A stretch of DNA of 64,000 nt from Pomphorhynchus laevis (Eukaryota > Acanthocephala > Palaeacanthocephala > Echinorhynchida > Pomphorhynchidae), in contig WNNJ02000747.1 of assembly GCA_012934845.2 (NCBI GenBank), positions 109,395 through 173,394 on the forward strand, written 5' to 3'. This document shows, one piece after another, positions 21,832 through 33,470 of the stretch. Below the pieces are notes generated by a model, which saw nothing but the letters and a program-made list of their open reading frames with translations, ran no database searches and was not told the DNA's origin. Within the stretch, counting starts at the first letter, position 1. Each line of letters starts with the position of its first letter. The translations under genes were made by a program, and so were the position numbers.

Positions 21832-22773
21832 GTAAGTAATTCGACAAACAAATGTTTTTCATTAAATATTAATCATAATTGTAACTGCAATACCGCAGGT
21901 GTAGTGTATCTAATACAATGTACATGTGGATTGCAATATATAGGAAAAACATATCAAATGTTAAAAACTAGGTTTAGGCAACACATATATAATATACAGC
22001 ATAATAGTCAAACTATATTTCATAAACATATGAGATTAATAGGACATGATATTAAAAACTGTAAATTATTTATTTTAGAACATATTATCGAAGAAAACAT
22101 TTCAATATTAAATCAAAAACTATTAGAAAAAGAAGATTTTTGGATCAAAACGCTTAATTCCATGTACCCATTAGGATTGAATGACGTGGTACAAGGAATT
22201 GGCAGAAGTAGTATAATACATAATAAACAACTATATTATAATAATCCGGTTAAACGCAAACCAAGAAGTCATGGTGATAAAAGGAATAGGAAAAATAGAG
22301 TTAAAAATATTAAAAAAGATATGTATATAAATGAACGATTAGAAATATTAAAACAACTTTTAAGTGATAATAAGCTAAAAGATCTTTATGTAAATATAAG
22401 AAGTTTTTCTAAAGATATCATTTGTTCAATAAATCAAAAATTAATTAACGACTATGATAGGCTAAGTTGTATAATAGACAGTTATTGTAATACAAAATAC
22501 TATAATCGGACAATAAATGCTAATAATAACAATAGAAAATATGCATTAACCATAAACATCATTAATAAATGTATAGATAACATAAATATAGCGGGACTTT
22601 TAAATAATTATAAAAGTAAAGAAATAATAAGGTCAGATTTAACTAAATATATTCCTAAAATAAGGTATAAACTCCTACCACCATTAGGACGAAAAATTTG
22701 TAATTATAATAAAGAATTAAAATCAATATGTAACGATAATATTAGAAACAATGGAAACAGAATGCAATTGTAA
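21832..22773 (+). pseudogene. Naiad copy A: GIY-YIG nuclease and linker
   Basis: Open from just after the insertion site to 22773. Residues start in the Cys-rich region (NKCFSLNINHNCNCN), then GIY-YIG motifs GVVYLIQCTC and LQYIGKTYQMLKTRFRQHI with the family's Arg and His, then a conserved linker (MYPLGLNDVVQGIGRSSIIH) and the RT N-terminal extension. It stops shortly before the internal deletion. The GIY-YIG domain nicks target DNA in Penelope-like elements. Confidence 0.8.
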
Positions 22774-22940
22774 AAGTCTTAGTTTTGTTAAAATAAATGA
22801 ACATATATGTACCCATAATCTAGAATTAATTGAAAATTGTGAATTAAGAAAGCTGCTATCAAAAGGGTATAAATATAGATTGAATAATAATAACGAGAAA
22901 AATAAAATTTACAATTCATAACTGTTTAAAAACTAAATCT

Positions 22941-23432
22941 AAATAATATAAATATATGAAATATATGTTTCGATACATTGATGATATATGTGTATTTAAT
23001 TCTAATAATTTTTATTCAATTAGTGAACAAATTTATCCAGAAAGCCTTATTCTTAACAAAACCAATATTAATGATAAAGAAGGTGTATATCTAGATATGA
23101 ACATTAAATTAACATTAACTAAAACTACTATTAATTTATATCGTAAAGATGTCAAATTTACAAGAAACATATTTTTGCATGAACATTCATGCATACCATA
23201 TAATATAAAATATAATACATTAAATAATGAAATTTTAAGAATTGCAACAATATGTAATGATATTGGCTTTCTTCAAAATCATTTAAATAATTTAATAGAT
23301 ACATATTTTAAACTAGGTTACTATAAAAATAACATCAAGCAGAAAATAGTAAAATATATAAATCAACACAATAATATAAAGAATAAATTTAAACTCTTAA
23401 GTGGCAAATTTTTATGGATAAATAATAAATAA
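22941..23432 (+). pseudogene. Naiad copy A: RT C-terminal part
   Basis: Resumes at the RT catalytic block (YMKYMFRYIDDICVFN, with YIDD) and runs to the element's stop. It equals the last ~170 codons of copy B, with small differences. RT blocks 1 to 4 are absent because of the deletion. Confidence 0.8.
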
Positions 23433-23499
23433 TATACTTTGCATTAGAATAAGATACTAGATAGTTATTTCAGAGGAAATACATCATTAGCATGTATTT

Positions 23500-23556
23500 G
23501 GCCCCGCTGCTATGTTGGGTAGAGGAGTAAGGGGCCGAAACCTGAAAGCATGGCGG
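23500..23556 (+). ncRNA. Possible H-type pseudoknot in Naiad 3' region, copy A
   Basis: Two interleaved helices: GGCCCC (23500-23505) with GGGGCC (23531-23536), and CTGCTATG (23507-23514) with CATGGCGG (23549-23556, two G-T pairs). The a-b-a'-b' order makes a pseudoknot. It lies about 65 bases after the RT stop and recurs in copies B and D, with a degraded form in copy C. A role in RT template recognition would be usual for such a position but is inference. Confidence 0.6.
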
Positions 23557-23799
23557 TTCCTCCTGATAACCTCTAATACTTATTTTGATACAACGTTTGT
23601 TATTTATTAGTCAATTCATAAAATGACGTTTATTTAAATTTCAATTTTGTTATTTTAACTTGATTTGAGTTATAAAAAATCTTAAAACAATTATTTATTT
23701 TATTATTTGATTATTAAATTTTGATTTAGTATTATGTTTTTTATATTATAATTATATTAAATATATAATTAGTTAGCTTATTTGATTTGATGCAAAAGT

Positions 23800-24700
23800 T
23801 TAGTTGCAAATCCAGAACAGTGAAGAGAATTCACTCCGACTATTTCTAGACCGAAGCGAACCATCTGTCACCCTAATTCTAGTTTCTTCCTCGCCAGCGA
23901 GATGATATTAGATCCTACATTAAGGCTAGTCCGTTGCATATGTTGATACCTCTATCGACGTCTCCGTACAACTGCCTGGTCACACGACACCTGACAATTA
24001 AAACTTCTTCGGTCATTGATGAGTAAGTCTCTTCCGTAAGTCTCCGTAAGTCTCTTCCGCCTTTTCGTTCATTGTCTAATCCGCCTTTGGAGTCATCAAA
24101 CGGATCTGAGATAGTTTATAAAAAGACTTTCCTACGACTGATGCACACCGACCAATTATTGAGTCGTCGATAAACATACGTTGTTTTAGCCTAGTTCACG
24201 AAGAGGCTAATTGTCAATAGGTGCCACCTTGATACTTAATCAACTGCCACCTAGTGGCCCAAGCAAGTGAGTCAATTCCCAACGAGCCTGCATCTCCTGA
24301 TGTCTTCCTCATTCCTCTAATTATTGTTGTCTCATCAATACACTCAAAACTGATTGGGTGAACACTGTTGCTATTATATGTGCACTGGAAGAATTCTGAA
24401 CATTATCCGGTTTTCTATCATTGTGGTCCACTTGCAAAATCTCCCAAACGGTTCGTCTCTCAATTAACATATCCACGGATAGAACTTTGGATACATCATC
24501 TTCCAAAACTTTTAATTCTTGATTTATTAAAAAATAATAATGTCATTATTTTTATAAATGATATAAATTTTTATAAAAATTATGCACTAAAAAATTTAAC
24601 TTTTTTAAAATAATTAAAAAACAACAATTTTAATTTAATCGATTGAACACGAATCAAAAGCATTTAATTTTTACAAATGTATTATCAGTGGAGATGACAT
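23800..24700. other. Intergenic; unassigned GC-richer part
   Basis: 23820-24330 is less AT-rich, and a minus-strand frame at 24321-24506 (EDDVSKVLSVDMLIERRTVW) reads protein-like but matches nothing I know. No splice signals or repeat borders are convincing. Confidence 0.3.
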
Positions 24701-24740
24701 AAATTTAAATGTGTATATCATGACGATATATGCTTATAAT

Positions 24741-24892
24741 ATATCCATATATCCATATATGGATATATGGATATATTATATGTGTATATATATTATATGT
24801 GTATATCCATATATGGATATATGGATATATTATATGTATATATATTATATGTGTATATCCATATATGGATATATGGATATATGGTGTATATT
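24741..24892. repeat. Palindromic ATATCC/GGATAT minisatellite
   Basis: Three units of 52-54 bp, each centred on ATCCATATATGGATATATGG (starts 24751, 24805, 24857). Each unit is itself palindromic, so the array can extrude hairpins. Any translated ORF here is a by-product. Confidence 0.9.
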
Positions 24893-25149
24893 CATTTGGA
24901 GCGTTCTGATACTCTCTCTTTAATTCATTTATTTTCCGGCATTTGTTTTCGACATTTGAATCAAGTTTAAGTTTGATCGTGAAATGGTTAAGAATTCCTC
25001 ATCACTATAGAATTTTTATGTTTCATCTAATGAATCACGTGTTAGTTTAATCTTGAACAAGTTAACAAGACGTGTGAGGCAACGAACATCCGGTTCAATA
25101 GTTTTTTATCATTTGCTTGTAGATGCTTAAAACTATATAGTTTTATTGG

Positions 25150-25930
25150 AACAAAGAAGAAAATATTTCCTTTATTCAAAAGTCCAATATTTCGATAGCT
25201 CCTGCTACCATCATCTGGATTAAAATTAAATGTTCACAAAATTTAGTTTTTTAACATTTATCCAAAAATACAAGCATCGATGTGCCCCGCATTTTTACTT
25301 AAAGTTAAAAAGAAAATACAGAAAAACAAAACATATATACAACACAAAATTATACAGCACACATTTTGAAACAAACAAAAGAGAAAATACAAAATCATAA
25401 AACGAAATAAAATCATAAAAAACAATTGATAAAATCACACGAATTGAATAATTAAAATAATGTAATAATAGATTAATTAACTATAATATAATCCAAATCA
25501 AAACAAAATCCTAGAACAATAAGAAAACAAACAAATTGAAAAATTAAAATAATATTAGAACATCCAATATAATAATATTTAATATTATTAAATAATATAT
25601 AATGGATAATATAATATTTAATTATAATTTAATTTAAGGTTATAATCGGATTTATTATTAAGCATTGAATTAGGTTCTTTTTTTGAATAAAATACGCTTC
25701 TTGAATAATGTGAGATAACAAGTTACTTTCAAATGATAAGATATATGCATTTTTAAAATTAATGGAATGACTCAAACTCGAAAAATTCTGAGCAACAACA
25801 CTAGAATTGGTTCCTTTACGTACATTATAAATATGTTATGTAATCCGTTTAACCAAACCCTGACCGGTTTGGTAAATGCACATGAAGAGCTTTTTAGGGA
25901 TTTAAGAAAAAAGCGGATATTCTTAAAAGA
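25150..25930 (-). mobile_element. Canonical Penelope-like element remnant (C-terminal GIY-YIG and 3' region)
   Basis: Minus-strand frames near 25650-25890 give the second half of a Penelope GIY-YIG domain: IYQTGQGLVKRI (the YIGQTGR block), IYNVRKGTNSSVVAQNF, HSINFKNAYILSFESN and a REAI-type end. Near 25190-25225 the minus strand shows CAGATGAT-GGTAGC-AGGA-GCTATC-GAAA, the hammerhead-like motif common in the terminal repeats of this group. RT is not preserved. Distinct from Naiad, where the nuclease is N-terminal. Confidence 0.65.
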
Positions 25931-26007
25931 ATAAAAGTTACCATTGTTTTCCAAAGCTATTAAATATTGACAATTAAAATGAATTCGAATATAAGCTCCC
26001 AGCATAT

Positions 26008-27376
26008 CGAAGATCTGAAATTGGTTTCTTCGTTATCAATAGCACTTGACGAGTCTTGTGACATAAATGATATAGCACAAGTTTCAATTTTTGTTAGATT
26101 TGTCTCCTTCAGGCTCTAACGAAGAAATTTAGGATTATTCTAACTCCAAGGACAGACGCGTGGAGAAGATATCGCAAATGCTGTAATTGAGTGCATGGAT
26201 AAACATCATATTCCCATCGATAAAATTGTCAATTACAGCAGATGGGTCAAACGCATGACCAGCGTAAGAAAAGGGTTTGTTGCTATTTTGGAAAAAAAAT
26301 AATTGAGATATACTTGTTTACTATTGTATCATTCATCAAGAAGCGCTTTGTGCGCAAACATTTCCGGATGCAATTTGTAAAGTTATGGAATTAGTGATTA
26401 CCAATATCAACTTCATTTAAGCTAAGGCTCTTAATCATCGTCAATTCAAAGAAATTTTATTTGAAATGGAGAGTGAGTACGCTGATCTTCTTAATAACAA
26501 GGTACATTGGTTAACAAAAGGAACCATTTTAAAACGTTTATCGTCTCTTTCCGAAAATTAAAGCATTTATCCTTGAGAAGGGCGTTTACCATCTAGAACT
26601 AAGAGACTATCAGTAGATCCAAAAATTTTATTTCATGGTAGGCGTTACTTCTCATCTATATCAGCTTAATCGTAAACTACAAAAAAAAACTCAAATTTTT
26701 CGATGCTAGAAGTAATAACATTTAAAAACAAGTCATCCATCTTTGTTCAGGATTTTGAAACGGAAACATTGTTCACTTTCCAAGCCTCATAAAGCATTGC
26801 CAAGAAAATAAATTCCTCTATTGATAGATACAATTTTAAAATAATAATTTTAAATATGAGGGAATCATTTCTCAGTATGTTTCAGGAATTTAAAAGCAGC
26901 AGAATGGCATTTGTCGAAAATCCTTTGAATATACGATAACCGAGTTGAATTTTTCTCCTTTTGAAATTGATGTTGATAGCTTTGAAATACAATTGCAGGA
27001 TTTAAAACCTAGGAGATTAGGAGTTTTAAATTCGAACGTATTTGTGTTGAATTTGAAATATTGAAGAAAACAATATGATCTTAGTTCATATCACAAGTGG
27101 TCTGCTTTTAATGACTGGAGAAAGACGACATGGCCATTTTAAATCCTTTGAATATTTTAGATTCTTAAAAGCTGGTGTTCGCTGTTTTTTCCTTTTTCGG
27201 TTCTACATATATAATGTTTTTAAGCATGAACATTATCGAGAGTAAACTGTAAAGTGGTCTTATTGACGAGAACTTGGAATCATGTATGAAATTAAAAACA
27301 ATAATATACAAACCTGACCTACTTAAACTGTCCAAGGAGATGCAAGCATCGTTCACATTAATAAATATTGTTTAGT
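26008..27376 (+). pseudogene. Decayed hAT transposase (GTF2IRD2/ZBED5-like group)
   Basis: Plus-strand frames, repeatedly broken, give the RNase-H-like transposase core: LVSSLSIALDESCDINDIAQ with the first catalytic Asp, then GRGEDIANAVIECMDKHHIP, then EALCAQTF-type and KALNHRQFKEILFEMESEY blocks, a W-rich block, FVQDFETETLF, and at the C-terminus the hAT dimerisation region (CMKLKT...PDLLKLSKEMQAS). The N-terminal zinc-finger part and both terminal inverted repeats were not found. Several stops and frameshifts; no active copy. Confidence 0.75.
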
Positions 27377-27706
27377 GTGAAATTTAGTTTTATTTAGATT
27401 AATACTTATTTTAATTAAAATTAAAATAAGTATTTATTATTTTAATTATTTTATTAATTATTTTAATTACTTATTTTAATTAATTAAAATTTTATTAAAA
27501 TTTTATTAAAATTTTACTAAACCAACAGATTTGGCTGCAACTTTTTTTCTTAAATTCATATCTGGGTCCTTGGCTAAAAAGTCTGCCAATCACTAGTTTA
27601 AGGGGTTAAAATATAGTCTAAGAAAATAATACAGCTAACTAACCCTTTACGCTATATTTTTCTAAACAACAAAAATTTTATATAGTATTCATATGTATTC
27701 GAGACA

Positions 27707-27784
27707 ACAATTTATCCAGTAAACTGGATAAATTGTTTGACTTGATTTGAGTCGAATATGAAATTCGACTCAAATCAAGTCAAA
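27707..27784. repeat. Two adjacent perfect palindromes
   Basis: Arms of 14 bp (27707-27720 and 27723-27736, 2-bp spacer) and of 22 bp (27736-27757 and 27763-27784, 5-bp spacer), sharing one base. All arms are perfectly complementary. Perhaps the terminal structure of a small DNA element. Confidence 0.85.
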
Positions 27785-28075
27785 TGACATTTTCTACATA
27801 TTGATGCTCGAATGTGGATAAAACTTTTAATATGGATGAAACGTTTTATTTTTATTATTAAAACATAATAGTAACAATCACAACTGTAGGTTCCCGCAAA
27901 TGGGCCGATAGTTCACAAAGTCAAAACATTGATCCGTGGATGAAAATACTAATAAGAAAGGATTTGTTAAATAATAAATACATCGGTCGGAAAAACAGAC
28001 AAAAAATAAAAAAGAAAAATGTGAGTTTAAAGATGCTAGTCAACCAACTGCAGTCTTCTTCCAAATCTTTACGGT

Positions 28076-29160
28076 CTACGGTCCAACGGGATCTGATCCC
28101 TCTAGCCAATTTAACACGCCCCTCTTCGACTGAACCACCCGGGGACTTTCACCCCCGAAGAGTCCAATCGAGCGGACTATGCTCAGTAATCGCGAGATGA
28201 GGAGCTTGAGAAGCCTTAGTCGTTGCTCTGGGGACGTCCTCTTGAAAAAGACTAATCCCGAGATAGCCAAAGTACCACAGAGGCGCACTTGAGTTTTCCC
28301 TATCAATGACAGATGCTGAGCCCGTTTCAGGGCCCACCTAGCTCTCTTCAGAATACCTTTGAGTCTATCAAGACCAGCTTTCGCTGACCACTTCACCGTA
28401 ATTGTGAACCCTAGGTATTTTACTCGACTAGTTAAGGCAGAGAGTGGTTGATTAGTTAATATGGAAGATAGAGCTGATAGTGCTAGTCTCTTTAATTTTT
28501 TCTTTGTCGCATGATCGCCATGAAAGACAACTACCTGCGATTTGGAGGAGTTTAAAATAAGATTGGATATGGGTAACTGATCTTTTAATCTTAAAAAGAA
28601 ACGGCTAATGTGATAGATTACATCTTTGCACCTGCGTCCAGAGAACCGGCCTGTGGTATCATCAGCATATACCACTATATGTTGGTCGCGTTTAAAATGT
28701 TTGTAAAGTTCAATGGAGGCAGCAAGATACAAGATTGGAGAAAGTGGGGAGCCTTGAGGCACACCTGCAATAGGGTAGAACTGATGTGCAATAGGGTCAT
28801 CTTCATAGAATAATCGATTAGTATACAACAATATTTCCACCTTGTTAACAATTCTCGCAGGCAACCGAAAGAACCTAAGAGAAGAGATAACAAAAGGAAT
28901 GGAAATGCGGTCAAATACAGCAGAAAAGTCAAGAAAAACAGCCATAGCAAGCTGATGACTGTTGTCTTGACAAAACTGACGTACTTCACCTATTGCTGTA
29001 TGGACCGAGCGATCTTTTACATACCCATGAATACCTGGTGGGGTTAAATTTCGCCTACTTAGATGGTCGCGGATTTTACGCGCAAGCGCTTTTTCATAAT
29101 GGAGAGGAGCTAGTTTTGAATCGAGATAGGCCGCAGATCTTTAGGACATGAAATCGATTT
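28076..29160 (-). pseudogene. LINE ORF2: reverse transcriptase
   Basis: A 289-residue open frame (28076-28945) has RT blocks AMAVFLDFSAVFDRI, PIAGVPQGSPLSPILYLAAS, HIVVYADDTTGR (catalytic YADD), LILNSSKSQVVVFHG and VKYLGFTITVKWS. Upstream in another frame are the finger blocks (KKSISCPKDLRPISIQN near 29140 and PPGIHGYVKDRSVHTAIGEV near 29010). The frame ends soon after the thumb, with no RNase H. Confidence 0.85.
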
Positions 29161-29371
29161 CTTTTTTGGTATAAAAACACGACGGCTGATATTAATGGCA
29201 GTCACATCGAACGAGGAGGCTAGTATAATAGTGATGGTGACCTCCTTTCTCTGACTATTTGTCAAAAGCTGACAGACCCGAGTGGAGAGTGAGGCTTGCG
29301 ATTTGGAGGTACCTTGAAGTGGCCCAAGAGTTTAGGATATCTGTGACAAATAAGCTCCTGCTCCTGAAGCC

Positions 29372-30341
29372 TTATACTACTGAAGCCTTATCCCTACTTA
29401 GCTGGAACCAATATCTAGTGCTCCAGTATTCATTATAGAGGACCTGTCTGGCGGAAACAGAGAGATTAGGAAGGTGTAGCATTTTAACTAGTACCTTGAG
29501 TTTTGTTCGAGTGGGATTGTATATTCGACCTTTATAGGTAGTGGAAAGAAACGCGGTAGCTTGCGATGAAAGGGATGAATTAAATTCGGTCAAACTCTCT
29601 TTCCCGATTCGAAAGAAGTGTTGGATAGCTGCCTGAAAGAAAGCCACTCTGATTGGATCAAAGTGAAACCTCCTTCTAAGCAACGTATCTTCTTCTACCC
29701 GCCAACGAATTAGGTCATGAGATGTGGTCTGTTTTTGGCGGTACTGCTGAGTACAGATAAGTTTCAACAACACATCTTATGAAGCAGTAATATGTCGAGG
29801 AGATAATTTGTTGTTGAGCAATGAAAGGTGGGGGACAGTCGTTTATACATAAGATAGTCGTTATTGGCTCTGTGGAGTGCTGCATTAATCCAACGAACAG
29901 CTCTGTCATTGAAGTGACCAAGTATCATGTCATAGCCGCTACCCATTATACGATCCAGGAGGTCACGGTTCTTGTGAATTTCTCCTGGCCGAATATAGAT
30001 ATTGGCTATGCTGATAAGTCTACCGTTCTTACAGAGTGATATAGTTGAACAAGACAGGGCTGGACAAGAAAATTAGTAAGAGGGAAGATCTTAATGAGCT
30101 CTTTACTAGGGTTAAAAGATCTTGAGATAAAGATGAGTGAGGAGGGGTTATGTACGGAGTAAAGTGGGAGTGAATGTGCTTGGGGATAAATCGAGTAATG
30201 TCCCGGGGGGAGACGGATAGACTGCGTCTTCTGAAGGACTATAACATTTGCATCTCTACAGGATAGAAGGCTAAGGGCAGAAGCACCACCCGAATTCCAC
30301 TGAAAGATATTCATTGAAAAGGGCTCTTGACTACTTTGCAT
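29372..30341 (-). pseudogene. LINE ORF2: APE endonuclease and linker
   Basis: The frame at 30006-30341 opens with the APE start NIFQWNSGGASALSLL and DANVIVLQKTQSI (Asn and Glu-type metal site, Glu here replaced by Lys). The frame at 29764-29946 has LGHFNDRAVRWIN, the GDFN block. The frame at 29372-29773 is the linker between endonuclease and RT. Three frames, so at least two shifts. Confidence 0.7.
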
Positions 30342-30680
30342 TATATTACGTCAGCTGGAGTAGAATGCCTACATCTTAGGAGGAACCAGGAGAGAAGGTT
30401 GCCCTTCTCACTCCCAGCCTCACCAGGAGAAGACACTTGCCCACCGACATTATCTTCATCTCCCTTAAAGGCCAACAACCCCCAACGGATATCATATTTC
30501 TTAGCCAACTTTAATGAAGCCAGCCTCAGTTTTATAGCGATCTCTTCTTAGAACGGGGGGGGGCTCTCTTTGAATAGATAATAATTGTCGATAGAGGAGA
30601 GCGGGACTCCTCGAATTTCTCTATCAGATGATTCATTAAGGCTCGAATCTCGTCCTTGGACCCCTTTAATCTAGCGTTTG

Positions 30681-31671
30681 CTAATATCGGTGTCCGTCAT
30701 ACTGGAACCGGTTAAATTGGACAAGCACGCACCGGCAAAGTGGGCCAGTCTGACCGGTGCCCCACAATGCCTTAACTTGTATTCTTTGAAGATGGGACAT
30801 CTTCTTGACCAGGCCGGGTACTGACCACCGCAGTCGGAGCATTAAGGGGGAGAGCATATTTCTCCTCATGGACGTCAGAAGAGCTGCAAACCCCACACGT
30901 ACGGGGCCTCGTGAAGTTCAAGGACCAGTGCCCCCTAAGGCGGCACCCATTGCAATGGGGGTATTCTAAGTTGTTGCGTCTATAAGAGTAAAAGAAAGGT
31001 TGTACCCCAAGAAGGGATTACATTTACTTTTAGCCAGGCATTCTGCCTAGTCTTCTGCAGTAGAACAGAATGCTACTGGTATAGGCTGGCCTTTCTTGCC
31101 CAAGGTGGATCGAATATTGTGAATTTCGTACTTAGATGTGAGGGATCCTAAATCCTCATCCGTTGCGAAGGGGGGAAGTTATTTATTTTCAGAGTAGCCT
31201 GAATAGGCTTGTAGGTAGTCGATCCAAATTCTTTTAGATGCATGTCAAAGAATTCTAGGTACGCTGCTGCCAGATCCGGAGAGCTGAATGAAAATCGGAT
31301 TTCAGAGTCTAAGTATTTAGTGGATTGAATAGAAATCTCTTCTTATAAACGCTTGTAAATTCCCTCATGAATATATTGAAGATATTAATACGTTCGAATG
31401 GTTGAAGAAGTCTGATTATTACCAGGTTTATTAATTTAGGCACAGGAAGGAGTTCTCCCTTCGTGATTGAGATCATTAAAGAAGAATTAGCACTTACCTG
31501 TGTTGCTTTTGCTGGAAAATTTGTTTTACTAAAGCTTATTGATCCTCTGACCATACTAACACTGCACATTTTTTCTGGTGATTTTCTTTTTGGATGATAA
31601 TACGTCGACGACGTATTTTGTATCTTTGACGAAAAGCAACAACGGGAAACAATACAAAGCAAACTTAACAA
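30681..31671 (-). pseudogene. LINE ORF1, gag-like with zinc knuckles
   Basis: Near 30850-30960 the minus strand encodes closely spaced Cys/His (HCNGCRLRGHWSLN... CGVCSSSDVH), consistent with knuckles of I/Jockey ORF1. The N-terminal frame at 31309-31671 is Ser/Lys-rich. Sequence between is in broken frames. ORF1 proteins of this group bind the element RNA. Confidence 0.6.
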
Positions 31672-31739
31672 TTAGGATTCGGCGATTCGATGGCAAGCGA
31701 CAATAGAATTTGCATCGCAATGTTCGAATTCAATCAAAG

Positions 31740-33470
31740 TATTGTTTATGCTTTTTCGTATATTTGATCTTGACGATTTTTTAGTACATTCCTTGTGTTC
31801 CTACTGCATCCACAGTTCAAAGTAAAGTAAGTAGTTGTCAACTATGTTATCGGTATTCATTAAGCTCCAGTCATATTTGTTGCCTCCCATTATCTTTCCA
31901 TTGCTTTCAATATAAATCGATATGGGCCTTCGTTTCCAATTAACAATTAATTTAATTCCTGTTCACGCCGTGTTGTCAGATTTGTTTAGCTTAAATTCGT
32001 TTTAATAAATAAAATAATAAATAATAAATTCAATAATAAATATAATGTTCGCTAGCTCTCGGATATGCAATAGCCATCTTCAGGAGTTAATACTTCTCTC
32101 CGTGTAGCGACTGGTTCATTAGTATTATATACACATGCATTTCCAAGAAGAATGTATGTTATCCTTAAACTATAAATTTGTTATCGGTATCCTTAATAAA
32201 AAATATTTTATCTATTAAAAAAATAGTAGAAATTAAATATATGGTAGCTAATCCAGTTTAATTTTTGCTTAAAACTAAGGGAAATTCTTCAGAATCTTCG
32301 TAATGATGAGAATATATCGATTTGTAAGGCGGACAAATGAATAGTGTTAGTAGTTGTCAACAGGGATGATTACTCAAAGGCAGGATATTGTATCGTAGAT
32401 AGGCCACAGTTCAAAAGGCTAAACGAAGATCCGACAACACGCCGTAAAAAGGAATTAAATAAATTGCTGAGGGAATTGAAACGAATAAAAGCTAAACGAA
32501 GATCCGACAACACACCGTAAACAGGAATTAAATAAATTGCTGAGGGAATTGAAACGAATAAAAGCTAAACGAAGATCCGACAACACGCCGTAAACAGGAA
32601 TTAAATAAATTATTAATTGGAAACGAAGGTCAATATAAGGATCGTTTCATATTAAAAGTAATGGGGAGATGATGAAAGGCAACAAAGATGACTGGATCTT
32701 AAGGATAGCGATAACAAATTTAAAGTTGAAGGATAACACACATTCTTTCAGAAATACATTTGTATATATTACTAATGGACCAGTTGCTACACGGAGAGAA
32801 GTACCAACTCCTGAAGAGGGCTATTGCAAAGTCGAAAGCTAGAGAACATCATTTTTATTATTGAATTTCTCTCGATGTATAAAAATAAAATTAAAGTACA
32901 TTTTTTATCGAATGTAATCTTAAATGATATAAAATTTTGCTTCAATTTTTGATAACAACATTTTTAAATTTATAATCAAAATATGTGGCTTTAGGTAAAT
33001 GATTTAATCGGTAAGACCAAGTTTAATCAATGACAATTTTGATTTTAAAATCAAAATTGTATGATAAAGTAGTTATTCACACAATAAAATAATAATTTAA
33101 AGTGAAAACGTAAAAGGTTTTTTTAATATGACTTATTGTTATTTTTATATTACTTTTAGAAACTTAAAATTTATTAAAAATATAATTTATTATTATTTCT
33201 ATATTGTTTTTGCAACAAAATACGGTGATCGAATTGCCTATATATGGAGAAAGCAAAGTTCCATTCTCTTAACTTTACTTTGAACTGTGGATGCAGTACG
33301 AACACAAAAAGTATACTCAAACATATTGTCAAAATCAAACATAAGAACGGTCATTACATAGAGAACATTATATTCATTATTGTTTATTTCTCGATGCATA
33401 AGAATAAAATCAAAGTACATTTTTCATCGAATGTAATCTTAAATGATATAAGGAAAATGTAATAACTCGG
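31740..33470. repeat. Inverted-repeat complex, possibly Penelope-related
   Basis: Sequence at 31745-32190 reappears reversed at about 32600-32860 and 33240-33330: for example CTTCAGGAGTT...ACTTCTCTCCGTGTAGC against its complement, and CTGCATCCACAGTTCAAAGTAAAG against 33275-33300. A plus-strand block at 32865-32935 is repeated at 33378-33450 (ATCGAATGTAATCTTAAATG). CTGAAGA...GAAA near 32811-32845 resembles the hammerhead-like motif of Penelope-type terminal repeats. No RT is detectable. Confidence 0.55.
32418..32640 (+). repeat. 73-bp tandem repeat, three units
   Basis: GCTAAACGAAGATCCGACAA starts at 32418, 32491 and 32564, exactly 73 bp apart, with almost no divergence. A single inverted copy of the unit is at about 31925-31990. 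The near-identity suggests recent expansion. Confidence 0.92.

Larger units (their letters stand above)
17222..23790 (+). mobile_element. Naiad-type Penelope-like element, copy A, split by a Gypsy fossil
   Basis: The 5' part (17222-17370) and the rest (21832-23790) match copy B (41113-44235, minus) almost base for base once the nested 4.46-kb element is removed. Order: Cys-rich N-terminus and GIY-YIG nuclease, linker, RT, 3' structured segment and AT-rich tail. Naiads are Penelope-like retroelements whose GIY-YIG domain lies before the RT rather than after it. Compared with copy B, this copy lacks about 1 kb of RT coding sequence around 22920, so it is inactive irrespective of the insertion. 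Confidence 0.8.
27870..31680 (-). mobile_element. I/Jockey-like LINE, near full length but decayed
   Basis: Minus strand, in order: ORF1 with zinc knuckles (from about 31671 to 30680), APE-type endonuclease (about 30341-29750), reverse transcriptase (about 29160-28076) and an AT-rich 3' region to about 27870. No RNase H is seen after the RT. The element is broken by several frameshifts and stops. Clade assignment rests on block style only (GVPQGSPLSPILYL, YADDTTGRF). Confidence 0.75.

Noticed and set aside
23540-23580. GAAACCTGATAG...CCTGATGACC in the Naiad 3' region as a hammerhead core
   Set aside because: The base after CTGATGA cannot pair with the base before GAAA, and CTGATGA is not kept in copies A, C and D. 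The pseudoknot explains the conservation better.
24711-24970. Repetitive YMDIW/YYMCI proteins
   Set aside because: Translations of the palindromic minisatellite.
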